From the NCBI GenBank assembly GCA_905221605.1, contig CAJNDS010002680.1, positions 248,001 to 312,000 of the forward strand: DNA of 64,000 bases, in the 5' to 3' direction. Position numbers and translations under genes: made by a program. The notes beneath the pieces were generated by a model. The model was given only the letters and a program-made list of their open reading frames with translations. It was not told the DNA's origin and ran no database searches. The DNA comes from Symbiodinium natans. Taxonomy: Eukaryota; Sar; Dinophyceae; Suessiales; Symbiodiniaceae. How positions within the stretch are numbered: position 1 is the stretch's first letter; the number at the start of each line of letters is the position of its first letter. Shown here one piece after another: positions 21,130 through 31,318 of the stretch.

Positions 21130-21551
21130 GAACCTGGCCGAGCTGATGGAAATCACCAACTGCACGCACCAGGCACCAACTGCAGTTTTGCAGTGTTTGG
21201 CTTCTGGATGTTGGGTTTGAGGGCTTGGACCCCCAAAAATTTTAGGGCTAAGGGTTTATACAGGTCGAGTGCTCTGCTGACATGGCAGTTTAGGGCGCTT
21301 ATTCTCAACTCACGGGGGGTCCCTTCAGGCCCGAAGGAGCTGCTAATGCTAACCCAACACTACTACTGGCCTAGGGCCTAGGGCTTAGGCCACATTCTGG
21401 ACCAAAAGAAAAGGAGCCCGGCCTGAAGAATGCCCTAAACCCCAGACCCTACACCCTAAACCTCAGGCAGCGATGCAAGCCCTTCAGTCCTGCGACGGCA
21501 ACCTGGCCCGTGCCTGCGACAAGATCCTCTCAGCAAGGGAGGCCGCCCGTC
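21130..21551 (+). CDS. Two exons encoding a UBA-like domain
   Basis: 21130-21172 (CTGAG|G, GC donor GCACCA) reads NLAELMEITNCTHQ; 21467 onward (CCTCAG|G) reads AAMQALQSCDGNLARACDKI-LSAREAAR. The phase-0 join gives L-M-E-x-T, then A-x-x-A-L-x-x-C-x-G-N-x-x-x-A-x-x-x-I-L, the pattern of ubiquitin-associated (UBA) domains: three short helices binding ubiquitin. The intron ends in CCCTAAACCCCAGACCC-type repeats. The 3' border of the second exon is uncertain. Together with the upstream linker exons this suggests a ubiquitin-adaptor-type protein. Confidence 0.6.
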
Positions 21552-21671
21552 GCAGTTTCAGTGTTTTGGGCTGTAGAACCCTCCCCAACTCTACTGTTTG
21601 CTTAAGAACCCCCCCTCAAACAACATCAACGTTCTTCCCTGGAAGGCTGACAAGGGGAGTGTTTTTTTGTT

Positions 21672-21693
21672 GGGGGGGGGGGGGGGGGGGGGG
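21672..21693. repeat. Poly-G tract, 22 G
   Basis: Uninterrupted G run on the plus strand shortly after the UBA-like exon. Confidence 0.95.
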
Positions 21694-22120
21694 TGTGCTT
21701 GTGCTGTCAGGCTAGGGCAGGCATGGTGCAGCACACATAAACAGGCGCGACATCAGGCACCGACGATCTTGGCTCAGGCCAAGGGAGTCGTGCCAGCAGA
21801 ACTCTTTTCTGTGTTCTATTATCAGCTGCCAACTTTTGCCTTAATTCTGCCAATGCGATTCAGTACGGCTTTGTTGGCCGCAGAAAAAACCAAATCTGCA
21901 TGCAGTCGCCGATATGTTTATTTAGCACATAGTATATCAGAACCCCACAGGATAGCCGCTTTCAAAGTATGATAAAAAAATGTCCCTATTGGTTTGTTCT
22001 GCGGGGGTGGGGGTCATCGCTCGGGGCTGGGGATTGCCAAGAAACGGTGGCCCTCACTTGAGCAAGTCACAAAGAGCAGGGGAGCGCGACTCCCGGTGTC
22101 CCCTCTGGGTCTCGAATGGC

Positions 22121-22227
22121 TTGCGGGCCCAGTGGTACCCTTTTCCCTTCTCTTGGTTCAAGGTTTCCTTCTAAAGTAACCAACCCAAAAGGGTACCCAT
22201 TTTGTAATATGGTTACTGGGCTACCAA
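22121..22227 (+). mobile_element. Family A element, copy 4
   Basis: TTGCGGGCCCAGTGGTACCC at the 5' end and GGTTACTGGGCTACCAAG at the 3' end, with the same central TTCTAAAGTAAC(C) block as copy 1. GT and AG are at the edges. Confidence 0.65.
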
Positions 22228-23053
22228 GATGGAACTCCCCAAGCATGAACGGGTCCGATCATTAGAATCTTGTGGTCTTTGGCTGAATTGGGCTTCATAC
22301 TACGGGCCTTCCATATGCGCCTCTGACATTGGTAGTGAGAAACAGGGAAACCCTAAAGGTATGTGTGCATAAAAGTATATACATAGATGTATATACGATG
22401 TACAGATAGGGCATAAGAGGTCGTCAGGCAAAATGACGGCCAATAAAACGGGCCATACCTTTAATCCTAGGCGACATACAGCTCAACTCCCGGTATCATC
22501 CTGCCAAAAACCCTTCAAAAACCCACATACACCCAGCAAAAAGCACCTAATTGCTTCGTCCCCAAAAAACACACAGATCTGAGAGTCCAGCACCATGCGA
22601 CTGTTAATTCGTGTTACTTGGCTATTACTTAGCATCCCTTACCATGAGTTAATATTGCTATCAACGACTCTTAAGAAACCTACAGCCCCCAAAGCGCCAT
22701 GACCGAGGCAACACGACAGGTTCTGAGCCAACGGGGCGAGCCTCGGCCTTCTGTTTCTTTTACATTCCAAAGATGGGGGGACTTTAAACGAAAGGAGGGC
22801 AGAGAAGGATCGAAGCTACAGGCCAAGGTGCCTCTTCCGAGAGACTTCGGGGAGGCAGGTTTGGGGCGGCAGGCTTGTGGCAGTTGAGCTCAGCTGCCGC
22901 ACTTACTTTCATACCGAGAGCAAAAGGCCTCAAGCCGTTCAAAACTCCATTGGTTTTCTTTGGGCACCACCCAAAACAAAAGGAAGCAGGACCCCGACAG
23001 AGCCCCTCTAACCTAAACCCCTAAAACCCTCAAAGCCCCGCTTGGGCCCCAAG
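22228..23053. other. No firmly supported gene
   Basis: A plus-strand frame from an ATG at 22699 (MTEATRQVLSQRGEPRPSVS) could be a first exon with a GTTCTG donor but lacks independent support. CCTAAACCCC-type repeats at 23008-23040 precede the next exon. Confidence 0.35.
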
Positions 23054-23119
23054 TCAGCCGAACGCGCCTCGAAGGGGCCTGGTGCCGGTGGGCTTCCCAA
23101 CGTCGCCGGCACAGGCCGG
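23054..23119 (+). CDS. Internal exon, Gly/Ala/Pro-rich
   Basis: Reads SAERASKGPGAGGLPNVAGT-GR after a CCCCAAG acceptor, with a possible GC donor (GCTTTC). CCCTAAA-type sequence lies upstream and a TTTAGGG array (23191-23269) downstream, the usual flanking order. Confidence 0.45.
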
Positions 23120-23190
23120 GCTTTCACGGGCTTTCACTCTTCGCAGCTCTGGATGCAGAGGGGCTCATTAGGAGCTTTTTGGGAGTTCGG

Positions 23191-23269
23191 TTTAGGGTTT
23201 AGGGTTTAGGGTTTAGGGTTTGGGGTTTGGGGTTTAGGGTTTAGGGTTTAGGGTTTAGGGTTTAGGGTG
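23191..23269. repeat. TTTAGGG array
   Basis: About eleven TTTAGGG/TTTGGGG units downstream of the exon at 23054-23119. 23270-24199 holds only uncertain open frames (for example plus 23826-23940). Confidence 0.9.
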
Positions 23270-24199
23270 GATACTATGGATACTTCCAGGTGGAATACTT
23301 AACTGGGGGTGCGGGGCTCTGCCTTCCAGATCCTGCCGCGGGTCTGGCTGTGTTGAGTGGCTCTGTTTTCTTCAGGGAGCTAGTTCTTCCAGGACTCGCC
23401 GATTTCGAAGGGTTGTGAATCTGTGAATCTGTGGCTTTCATTCGAAGACGCGAGTCCTTGATGCAACCCTCGTGGCAGATTGTATAGACCAGCTCTCAAA
23501 AAGGGATTAGAGTCTCGCGTATACCCCTCCTTTTCAGGATCATTTTGGTCGCCAAACTCCCTAGTTCCCTACAAAGAATCCACAACCCTAATTATACCTA
23601 GTTCCCTACGAAGAGCCCGGAAGTTTTAGTTTTTATGAGGGGGAGGGGTACAAGTCTTCTGCGTCTGTCGGCTTCCTCGAGCCGTCCCTTCGGGACGCAT
23701 CTCCTCTCAGGAGCTCTAGTAGAGGGCTTTCGGGACTTGGGTGTTGACTTCGGGCCTTTTGGGTTTTAAAGTTTTTCAGGGCCTCAAAACCCTAAACCCT
23801 AAAACCCCAAGTTTATGGACTTAGGGGGCAGCGCTGAGTCCGCAAGGCTGGGGCGTTCAGCCTCTGGCCGCCATGGCTGGGACCTTCGGGCGTTCGACCT
23901 CCGGGACCTCCGCACCAGGCGGTTCAGCGCTCTCCTCGTTTTTTTTCGGAGCTTTCTTTTAAGGAGCCCTTCACTAAGAAAAACCTTCCCGAAATTGCAC
24001 CAAGGGTCCTACTCTGCTTTAGGCATATGAATGGGTTCAAGGTTCAGAGGGGTTGAGGGCCACCATAAACCGAAACCCCGCTCGCATCAGACTCCGCAGG
24101 ATGCACCAGGGTAGCTTCCGCCAGAACTTCCCCCTTTTGGGGCCTCTTAGGGTCGACTGTTGAGGGGCTTCTCCGTTTTCGAGCTGGTTGTGGGTCCAT

Positions 24200-24219
24200 G
24201 CCGTCCATACCTGGCTCAA
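24200..24219 (+). other. Possible relic of dinoflagellate spliced leader
   Basis: CCGTCCATACCTGGCTCAAG resembles the conserved 22-nt dinoflagellate spliced leader, sharing CCGT, CCAT and the 3' TGGCTCAAG in order with a short gap and a mismatch. Relic leaders are known in genes that re-entered the genome from trans-spliced mRNA. A weaker TTTTGGCTC match is at 4190-4198. Confidence 0.3.
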
Positions 24220-24247
24220 GTGGCTAGGAGTAGGTTTAGGGATTTCG

Positions 24248-24437
24248 ACCCACCCTCCCTAGCTGTCCCTTCTCAAAGCGATGCCCGCAAGCCGGAACTT
24301 CCCAAGCCTGCTAACCTGGTTTTGGAACAGCTTCCATATTAGCAGGTGTTGAAGATTTCGGGGGAATGCCAGGAGAAGCCGCCCCTCTGCCGACGCTGGC
24401 TCCGCAAGTCCTAGGCCCGCTGGGACTCAAAGACTAG
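24248..24437 (+). CDS. Candidate 3' exon of a gene
   Basis: The exon 24373-24437 (GCCAG|G) reads EAAPLPTLAPQVLGPLGLKD then TAG at 24435-24437. An upstream open part (24248-24342, SQSDARKPELPKPANLVLEQ) ends in its own TAG and may be an alternative end or a separate exon. Pro/Leu-rich C-terminus; unknown. Confidence 0.4.
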
Positions 24438-24579
24438 GTTCTCAACTGGGTTTAGGGGTTTGGGGTCTTCCTTAAGGAGCATGCAAGTTGAGCTACCATA
24501 AGAGGGATGTACCTTATGATGGTAGAGTTCCCTCTGTTTTGGAGTTTGCGGGGCGGGGCGAAGTGGCCACCGGCCCCGG

Positions 24580-24907
24580 TGTGCACCTTCATTGAATGAA
24601 CTTGCGGGCAGGCTGCTTGTGCGCTCCGTCCGCGTCTTTCGCTTGACCTCCGTTTTCCTCAGCTGCGTGGCGGCTTCGAGACGAAAGGCTGGTTCTTGCT
24701 ACATGATCGACGTGGCCTCTCATTGCGCATCTGCGCCAGTTGGATCCTCGAGTGGGCACCGCCTGCGCTCTGTGTCCCATGTAAATTGTGGTCTCTGACG
24801 ATGCAAAAAAGTCGGTCCTCGGCCACGTACTTCCCTTCCGCTCCCTTGGCCAACTGTTGAGATCTTAACTTCCAGCGTCTCAGCTTTTGCAGCATAGCAT
24901 TCGCCTG
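24580..24907 (-). CDS. Coding-like minus-strand block, possibly frameshifted
   Basis: From a CGTGCAG|G edge at 24907 the minus strand reads ANAMLQKLRRWKLRSQQLAK and onward, basic and helix-rich. Lower down a different frame reads LEAATQLRKTEVKRKTRTER, also basic. There is no room for an intron between them with clear borders, so this may be a pseudogene or have a sequence error. It would be convergent with the gene ending at 24437. Confidence 0.35.
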
Positions 24908-25543
24908 CACGCGTGCGGCGCCAGGCCACCAATGCGCGCATATCCGGGTCCCTCAGCTGTCAGCACTCGTAGCGTTGAAGATGCGCGCTGCCGAAATCGC
25001 TGCACGAAGCAACGACGCCTGACCGGACCCAATTTCAGACTGTGTACCGGCTTAGAATACTGTCAAAGGGATCATTCAGGTTTTAGAGCAGGGCTTAAGG
25101 CGCAAGCCGAGAAGAGAGCTTCTCGCACGGAACCGGACTCTTTTGGCGAGGTGTGGAGGAAAGAGGGGAGGGGGGGGGGGGCGGCGGTTCTCGATAGAAG
25201 GGGCGACTTCTTGGTTTCAGGGAGTGCCTTGAGTTTGATACCTCCCTGCAAGCCAGGTGGCGGCAACCCTGCAGCACAGCCGCTGGGGCGGTAGATGCAG
25301 GTGTTGGGATTCTTCTGGTCTGTTCCACTTCTGGGCCTTGGAGCTTCAGGCCTTAGGCAGCCCACCTGCACACCCCTCTTCCACCGGCTTCCAGCTCGGG
25401 ATAGAACTCCGATGTGTCCACCCGAAAGGGTCCTAAAGAAATCTACTTGGGAGATGATTCTACAAGCCCCCAAACACATCAGTGACCCTCTGAAAGGACG
25501 GGAAGGGCCCAAACCCTCTCAATTTTCAGAACCCACAGTCAAG

Positions 25544-25594
25544 GCCGCTGCTACCCCGGCCGGTCCAGAGCAGCAGGCCGAAGAAGATTTTGGG
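25544..25594 (+). CDS. Short linker-like exon
   Basis: AGTCAAG|G acceptor, then AAATPAGPEQQAEEDFG. Similar in character to the Pro/Ala-rich exons at 19775-20345. Open frames on both strands at 25072-25663 make the extent uncertain. Confidence 0.35.
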
Positions 25595-26034
25595 TGCCAA
25601 AGGTTGAGAGGCTTAAAGGCTTCTTGTAAGATCCTCGGAAAATTGGGGGGTTGGGGACCCTAATGTTGCACCCGGAGGGGTCCTCCATAAAGGCAAGCTT
25701 GCCGTGCCGAGATTTCGTATCCGAGGTGGAGGCTTTTCTTCGGTTTCTTTGATCGTCAATCTGTAGTCATTTCACTCTAGTTCCTTTCTTCTGTTTCGTC
25801 GTCCCTTAAATCTAGAAAAGGGAAGGTACCCTCGACTGTTGGGAGTGTGTGAGTGGGCCCAACATCACACAATACCTCAACCTGTCGACCAACCCTAAAG
25901 CCCTACAGCCTGAAGCCCTAAACGGCCGAAAAAAAACCCTAAAAACCCTAAAACCCCCAAACCGCTAAAGCCCTTAAAGCCCCCAAAGCTCCCCCTAAAA
26001 CCCCCCCTTTTGAAAACACACACCCCCCCTCAAC

Positions 26035-26116
26035 GGAGATCACCGTTTCCAGTCCGGCGCGCAGCGAAAGCAACCCCGTGGCCGCCTTCATCCTCGGCTC
26101 CGGCGACTCCGTGGTG
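26035..26116 (+). CDS. Internal or terminal exon
   Basis: Preceded by 130 bp of CCCTAAA/CCCCTAAAA repeats. Reads EITVSSPARSESNPVAAFIL then GSGDSV with strong G/C third positions. It either leaves at GTGTTA or continues six codons to a TAG at 26126. The sequence looks like a beta-strand-rich domain; unknown. 26117-27166 holds only uncertain frames. Confidence 0.5.
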
Positions 26117-27166
26117 TTACGGGGATAGGACTCATAGGACTCCCCCTTTAGGTCTGGAGGTTGAGGGTGTAAAGCCTTTGAGGGTATACCTTACGAAGCC
26201 AAGGTTTTTGTGGTAGGTTGCCTAAGCGAATCTCCTAGCAGCCTTCGAAGAAGTGGGCTTGCGGCTCTTCATTAAACTGGAACATTGCTCGGACTGTCAA
26301 GCTTCGGCTGTGCTAAAGTACTTGCGGTCGCTTTTCCTAAACCCCAAAACCCTAAAACCCTTGACCCCGGAATCTTTTAAGGGACTCCCCCTGGCATAGC
26401 GGATCCAGTCCCCCCTGGAAGTTTCGCTGTTTAAGAAGCCCCATGGAACATGAACTGCGAATTGGCTCCGCAGCGTCCTGTAAAACGCCGTTTTCCCGGG
26501 TGCACCCCGGAACGCAAATACACCCCGGGCCCCACATTTCTTCTAGAGCTCTAAAGCCATCCATTCCGACAAAATTAGCTCAGCACCGTCTGCAAAATGC
26601 CTCAAAACGGAGGCGTCGGCTGCCTCTCCGGCCTGGCAGTTGGCATCTGCAGCGCATTGCTTTGACTCCTTTGACCCACTTTAGAGGTTCGGGAGGGAAG
26701 CATAGGGCAACACCCCCCTTGAGAAATGTATATTTCTGTTTATACAAAACTCAGGGAAATATCCAAAAAATCGAACTTTTGATGCTTTTAGCAGACTTCT
26801 CAGGGGAGTGTGGTTAGCACTTGGGCTTTAGGGAGTGAGCTCACCTGCAGCCAGGCCCCACAAGAGGCCCCTGGTCGAGCAGAGGGTTGTACGGCAACAG
26901 GGTGGAATGGCGTGTAGCGTTCAGGGCACCAATGGGTCGAGTGTCGTCAGAGTTTGTGGCCCTCCCTCTTTTCCGCGCGAGCAGCTGGCATGATTCGATT
27001 CCTGGCTGCCTGACCATGCGAGAGGAAAAGCCGGCACAAGGCGAAGCAGAAGCAAAGCCCAAAGAATCGCTGCACGGGCTACCACGGACGGCGCGCCTCG
27101 CTGTAGCATTTTGGTTCTCGAAACCTGCGAACAGCGCTTTAACATAGTTTTCTCAGTGCCGCTGCC

Positions 27167-28208
27167 ATGGCTTTTCGCTTGGTGGCGCTCGGACTCTTCG
27201 CCTTTGCCAAAGCCGAAGACATTGCCAGCGCAGTCGAAGTTGACGATGAGTGCTCGGGCGAGAAAGCCTGTGCTTTGAACGCGCTGCAGCGTCATGGCGT
27301 CCAGAGTGTCGATGAAGAGTTGGCCGAGGTGGACGAGAGTGCAGCACAGCAGTACTCTGTCTATTGGGTGTATGGCAACGCAGGCTACAATTGCGACCAG
27401 GTCTGCTCGACGAAGCAGTTCCAGGGCACTCGCATGGTCTGTGATGCTCGTGCCTTTGGCTTGGCACCGGATGCTGCAGGGGTCATGAAGGCTGCGCAGG
27501 CGGCAGGCACAAGGTGCTCGATGACATGGGCAAACAACGGTGCCTTCGCCAAGATTTGTAAGCCTTCGCTTTCGAGTTGCGCATGGGGGTAAACAATGGG
27601 GTAAACAATAAGGGTCCATAGGTAGGCGCATCTTTTGTCTTGTTTTTCCCGGCTTTTTCGCAGGTGCCTACGGCCACGCTTTCGACAACGTGCCCGCCAT
27701 CTGCATGGCGTCCAAGTGCGGTGTGGATCCTCAGGGCCTTTGCGCCTACAGCGCCCACAATGCGGCGACCTGTGCAGGCCCGGCACCCAATGGCTTCAGC
27801 CGAATTTGCCCTTGCAACGTGGCCAGCCAGACCCCGGCACCAGCCCCGCAATACTCCCACTACGCGCCAGCGCCAGCACCGCAGCAGTCCCAGTACAGGC
27901 CGGCGCCAACACCGCAGCAGTACGCGCCCGCCCCAGCACCGCAGCAGTCTCAGCACGCGCCAGCTCCCCAGCAGCCCCAGTACGTGCCCCCAGCGCCTGC
28001 GCCGCAGCAGTCCCAGTACGCGCCCACACCAGCACCTTCAAAGCACGAGAAGTGCGTGACCAAGACGGACATCAGCTGCACCATGGCAAGCTGCAGCAAG
28101 ACCATGGGCCCAACCGAGTGCAACTACAAGGATGGTAGCTGGATCCACAAGCGATGCCACTGCAAGAAGGGCTACTGCTTCAAGGATGACAAATGCCGCA
28201 AGGCTTAA
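27167..28208 (+). CDS. Secreted cysteine-rich protein with Pro/Gln repeat linker, two exons
   Basis: Exon 1 27167-27557, a 106-bp GT-AG intron (GTAAGC; TTTTTCGCAG|G), exon 2 27664-28208; the T|GT join is in phase and gives 311 residues. Residues 1-16 are a signal peptide with likely cleavage after AKA. CALNALQ at 35-41 is a string I associate with dinoflagellate secreted proteins. Residues 62-181 form a Cys-rich domain ending RICPC. Residues 186-254 are a linker of PAPAPQQSQ-type repeats (about seven units). The C-terminal domain, 261-308, has eight Cys spaced as in small disulfide-knotted folds. TTTTCTCAG at 27148-27156, eleven bases before ATG, would suit spliced-leader trans-splicing. Probably exported, perhaps cell-surface or extracellular; the function is unknown. 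Confidence 0.92.
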
Positions 28209-28667
28209 GTGGCTTAGGCCTTTCTGGGCCCAGCTCCAGCCTGTCCGCAGCCAGACGCAGCTGCAGGCAAGCTGCCAGCGATTCTTCGACCTTTGCCTGC
28301 GAGAGGAAATGTGATCTGGAAGGCTTTGCTCTTGCTTCTGCTTCCGGAGAGCTGAGACCAGCGACTCCCCCCCAAAAAACATCAAAACATAGGACGTTGC
28401 CTTTAACAAGGGGAGCCCTGAAAGCCCTCTCGGACTCTGCGCGCCCGGTCTTGTAGCGGCTCCAGGTCCAAAGCCAGAGCCACAGCTTGAGAAAACTGCT
28501 CTCAATTGAAAGCACTTTGAAAAGGATTTCCCCCAAGAAAACGGGAGAATCTCACGCCTTAATTGGGTTTCAGAGTCGGCGTGGTGTTCTTAGGTGTTTT
28601 CGGAGGGGGTTTCTGTCGGATAAAGACATTTGCATAGCTGTGGAGCGTCCGCGGTGGATCAGCGGAG
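28209..28667. other. 3' flank of the secreted-protein gene
   Basis: Likely 3' UTR and spacer. The minus strand has a perfect-looking TTTCCTCTCGCAG|G acceptor at about 28302 followed by AKVEESLAACLQLRLAADRL, which could be the last exon of a convergent gene overlapping this 3' end; the evidence is weak. Confidence 0.4.
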
Positions 28668-28740
28668 ATGACGGCGCCGTTGCCCGACGCGCTGCCGCCG
28701 CATGCCACCACCCTGGTCTTCCACACCAGCAGGCTCCGCT
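28668..28740 (+). CDS. Candidate first exon
   Basis: ATG at 28668 gives MTAPLPDALPPHATTLVFHT-SRLR with strong G/C third positions, and a GTTGGT donor follows. The AG two bases upstream of ATG could serve trans-splicing. Unknown product. Confidence 0.4.
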
Positions 28741-29130
28741 GTTGGTGTTTCTTACGTTGCTGACATGGTTCTGCCGCTGTCCGATTCATACTGTTAGACT
28801 GTGCTAGTATTGCAACTTGTAAGCCCCTGAGACATCTTGAAGGCTCGAAAGCCCCGAGACCGTGCCCCTGCCCCACGGACAAGCTCCGAGATTTTCATCA
28901 CATGACCCCCAGGTCGAGGTTGAATTGAAACACCTTTTCAAGCTCTACGGGTCCTTATCCCGTTGCAACCCTGGACCCGTAGGGGCTTTCCTTCTCTAGG
29001 GCGCCCAAATCAACCCCAGTAAGCCCTGAAAAAAAACCAAAAAAAAAACCAAAAAAACTCAAAAATGCTAAAAACCCGAAGAACCCCAAGCCCTAAAACC
29101 CCCCTCGAAGCCCTCAGCACTCTTCGGCAG

Positions 29131-29205
29131 GAACACGCTTTACGCAGAGTTCATGGCTCATCTTCTCAGCTCCTGCGGCGGTCTCCTAGGACTCCCGGCC
29201 TTCGG
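29131..29205 (+). CDS. Internal exon
   Basis: TTCGGCAG|G acceptor, phase 2, reads NTLYAEFMAHLLSSCGGLLG. CCCTAAAACCCCC precedes it. The nucleotide sequence AGGAACACGC...CGCAGAGTTC recurs at the exon at 37324, suggesting related exons. The 3' border is unclear; the downstream part is G-rich. Confidence 0.45.
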
Positions 29206-29431
29206 CTCTTTGGGGGGCTTCAGAGGGGGCCCACAGAGCTGAGGGGGAGGAGGGTGGCAGAGGGGGAGCAGGGGAGGAGGGGAGCAGGGAGGGGCACAAG
29301 ATCACCTGAGACAAATCTCATGGACTGAAAGCCTCACACAAGAGCAGCCCTAAAGTGTTGGGGGTTATTAGGGCTTTGGGCGCGTATTGGGGTCAAAAGG
29401 GTTAAGTGCTTCGAGCGGCGCCACCGGCGAG

Positions 29432-29500
29432 GACTCGAGATGCTCGACATCGTGCTTTGCGAGTCCCCTAAGGAGGCGGATGCAGTCCTTTCTTTCCGGA
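29432..29500 (+). CDS. Internal exon
   Basis: GGCGAG|GA acceptor, phase 1, reads LEMLDIVLCESPKEADAVLS. Sense composition is good; the donor is not resolved. Unknown. Confidence 0.45.
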
Positions 29501-29817
29501 GCCTTCGGGTTCATAGTTCGGGCCCTGCACTGGTTTTTTTTTTGGGGGGGAACTAGAAAAGTCTAGGCCTAGGCCGGGTCTTCTGCTGATGCAAGCTCGG
29601 TATGCACCGGACTCGACGCCAACTCTGAGAGAAAACCCTCCAAAAACTTCCCGGAGACTCCGAAAATGAGCCCGCAAAAGCCCCTAACAGCCGCAACAGG
29701 AGTCTCCAACAGTCTATGTAACCCCAAAGATAGTGCAATCCTCTTAAGTCTCCCCTTAACAAGAAGCCTCCTAGGCCCCTAAATTTGGGGACTCCCCCAG
29801 CTACACTCCCTCGCCAG

Positions 29818-29880
29818 GTTGTTGTCAACTTCACCAGCCACGAGGCCTGCCGCTGCGCCATAGACTCTCTGAGTGCAACA
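29818..29880 (+). CDS. RRM-like exon
   Basis: CGCCAG|G acceptor, phase 0, reads VVVNFTSHEACRCAIDSLSA. The pattern (V/F)-V-x-F-T-S-x-E-x-(A/C)-x-x-A-I matches RNP1-beta3 and helix 2 of RNA-recognition motifs. Only this part of the domain is visible; the exon may extend to about 29905. The preceding exon at 29432 could belong to the same gene. Confidence 0.45.
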
Positions 29881-29905
29881 CAGCTGGGACGGGCGGGGAT
29901 TGAAG

Positions 29906-30925
29906 GGCCTTATAACAGGCTTTACCCTAAACCCTAAACCCTTCAGGGTTTAGGCTTGAGGGTTCTAAGGCAGTTTTCTGGGGATCGCCAGCCGTTTCCG
30001 CTGGATCTGGAGCTTGTGTAGTCCAGGTTTGTTTTAACACTCGAGGTCTAGAGACAGGGGTATGCACAACTGGCATCTGCCTGCAGAAAGGGGTTGGGTG
30101 GGCTTGGAGCCCTGCATATTGGCTCCACGTAGCCAGTAACCATCGGATGACACAGATACAGGAGCCGAATACAGTCACAAAGGCTTCTCCCCTTACCATA
30201 ACGCAAGCTACCCAATCCATCCCAACCATAGGAAGATTCAGCGTGCCACCCCACATGCCCAAAGCCAAGCCCTTAAACCCGAAAGACGAAGCGCGAGCCT
30301 GCAACCCTAAGCCCCCCATGCTCTCCGAGGAGATGATAGGGCCACACATGGGGGACTTGGTGCTGGAGATCAGTCTCGCTCCAAGGCAGAACCTCACTTT
30401 CCAAGAGGGGCTTCGGGGATGTGTTTCCTGGTAGGTTCCCTTCTAGAGTAAGAATTCGCCTTTATGGTCTCATGTTCCATTTAGAGCAACGCTCAAGTTT
30501 GCCGTTTTGCTTCGTCAGATGGGGGTCTCCAGAACTGAGGCCCACTTCTACGCCACGAAACACAGTAGAAGCGTCAGGAGCCCCCGCAAAGGGACCCGGT
30601 TTTTTTTTGAAAATCAAAAGATGTGCTTGGTGGTGGCTTCTTGCCCACTCCAAGAAGCACCCCACCTTCTTTCATGAATCCAAGCTGGAGCCCGAACCTC
30701 TCGTAACTGGGATGCCCAGTATCACCCTTATTCCACTTCCTGGTGCAACATGAACTTCATTGATTCCTAGGTTACGGGGAAAACAGGGACATTTGAGTGA
30801 AGAACCAGCGCACCATTGCATTCACGGTTTGGGCTGCAAGGTGTGGTCGGCAGACAGCTTAGTATGGCCAGGAGAGCAAGAAAGTGGAAGGTTGATTCGG
30901 AGCACCACCGTGTCCTTTTTCCAAG
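29906..30925. other. No firmly supported gene
   Basis: Short CCCTAAA/TTTAGGG motifs at 29922-29950. Open frames on both strands at 29927-30434; a plausible plus-strand piece reads SEEMIGPHMGDLVLEISLAP near 30323-30380. Confidence 0.35.
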
Positions 30926-31154
30926 TTCGATTTCTTACTCCGAAGTTTGGCCACGTATGAACCGAACAAACTCCATGGGCTCCAGGCAAGCACGCTGGGA
31001 AGATTCGCTGCAAGATGTGAGTCTCCAAAGTCTGCTTGGTATCCACAATTGTGAAGGCCGTTGGTCACGACTGTGTTCTCTTATTCCAGATGTTGTCTAC
31101 GTTTTCGTCCGCATTCATGGCGGTTCTCACGAACTCGAGAGCGAAAAGCAGTGA
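30926..31154 (+). CDS. Last two exons of a gene
   Basis: 30926-31016 (TTTTTCCAAG acceptor) reads FDFLLRSLATYEPNKLHGLQ and onward, ending at GTGAGT in phase 1. A 73-bp intron ends in TTCTCTTATTCCAG; 31090-31154 completes Tyr and reads VVYVFVRIHGGSHELESEKQ then TGA at 31152. Canonical borders and matching phase make this one of the firmer models. Family unknown. Confidence 0.6.
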
Positions 31155-31239
31155 TCTCCTTTTTTCCTCTACCAACATGGTGTTGGGGTTTTGGGCCGAG
31201 GGTTGGAGCCCTTAAGAGTTTCATGTCCATCGCAGGCAG

Positions 31240-31318
31240 GGCTTGAGGAGCAACTTGGCCTACTTTTTCAAGCAGCCCATCCCTCACGAGCGCTTCGCCA
31301 AGGCGAGCGAGCTGTGCC
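31240..31318 (+). CDS. Internal exon
   Basis: GCAGGCAG|G acceptor, phase 0, reads GLRSNLAYFFKQPIPHERFA-KASELC. Strong coding composition. The donor is unclear and G-rich sequence follows. Open plus-strand frames at 31525-31800 may hold the next exon (NIARQALHVLSEGRELPLRV). Confidence 0.5.
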
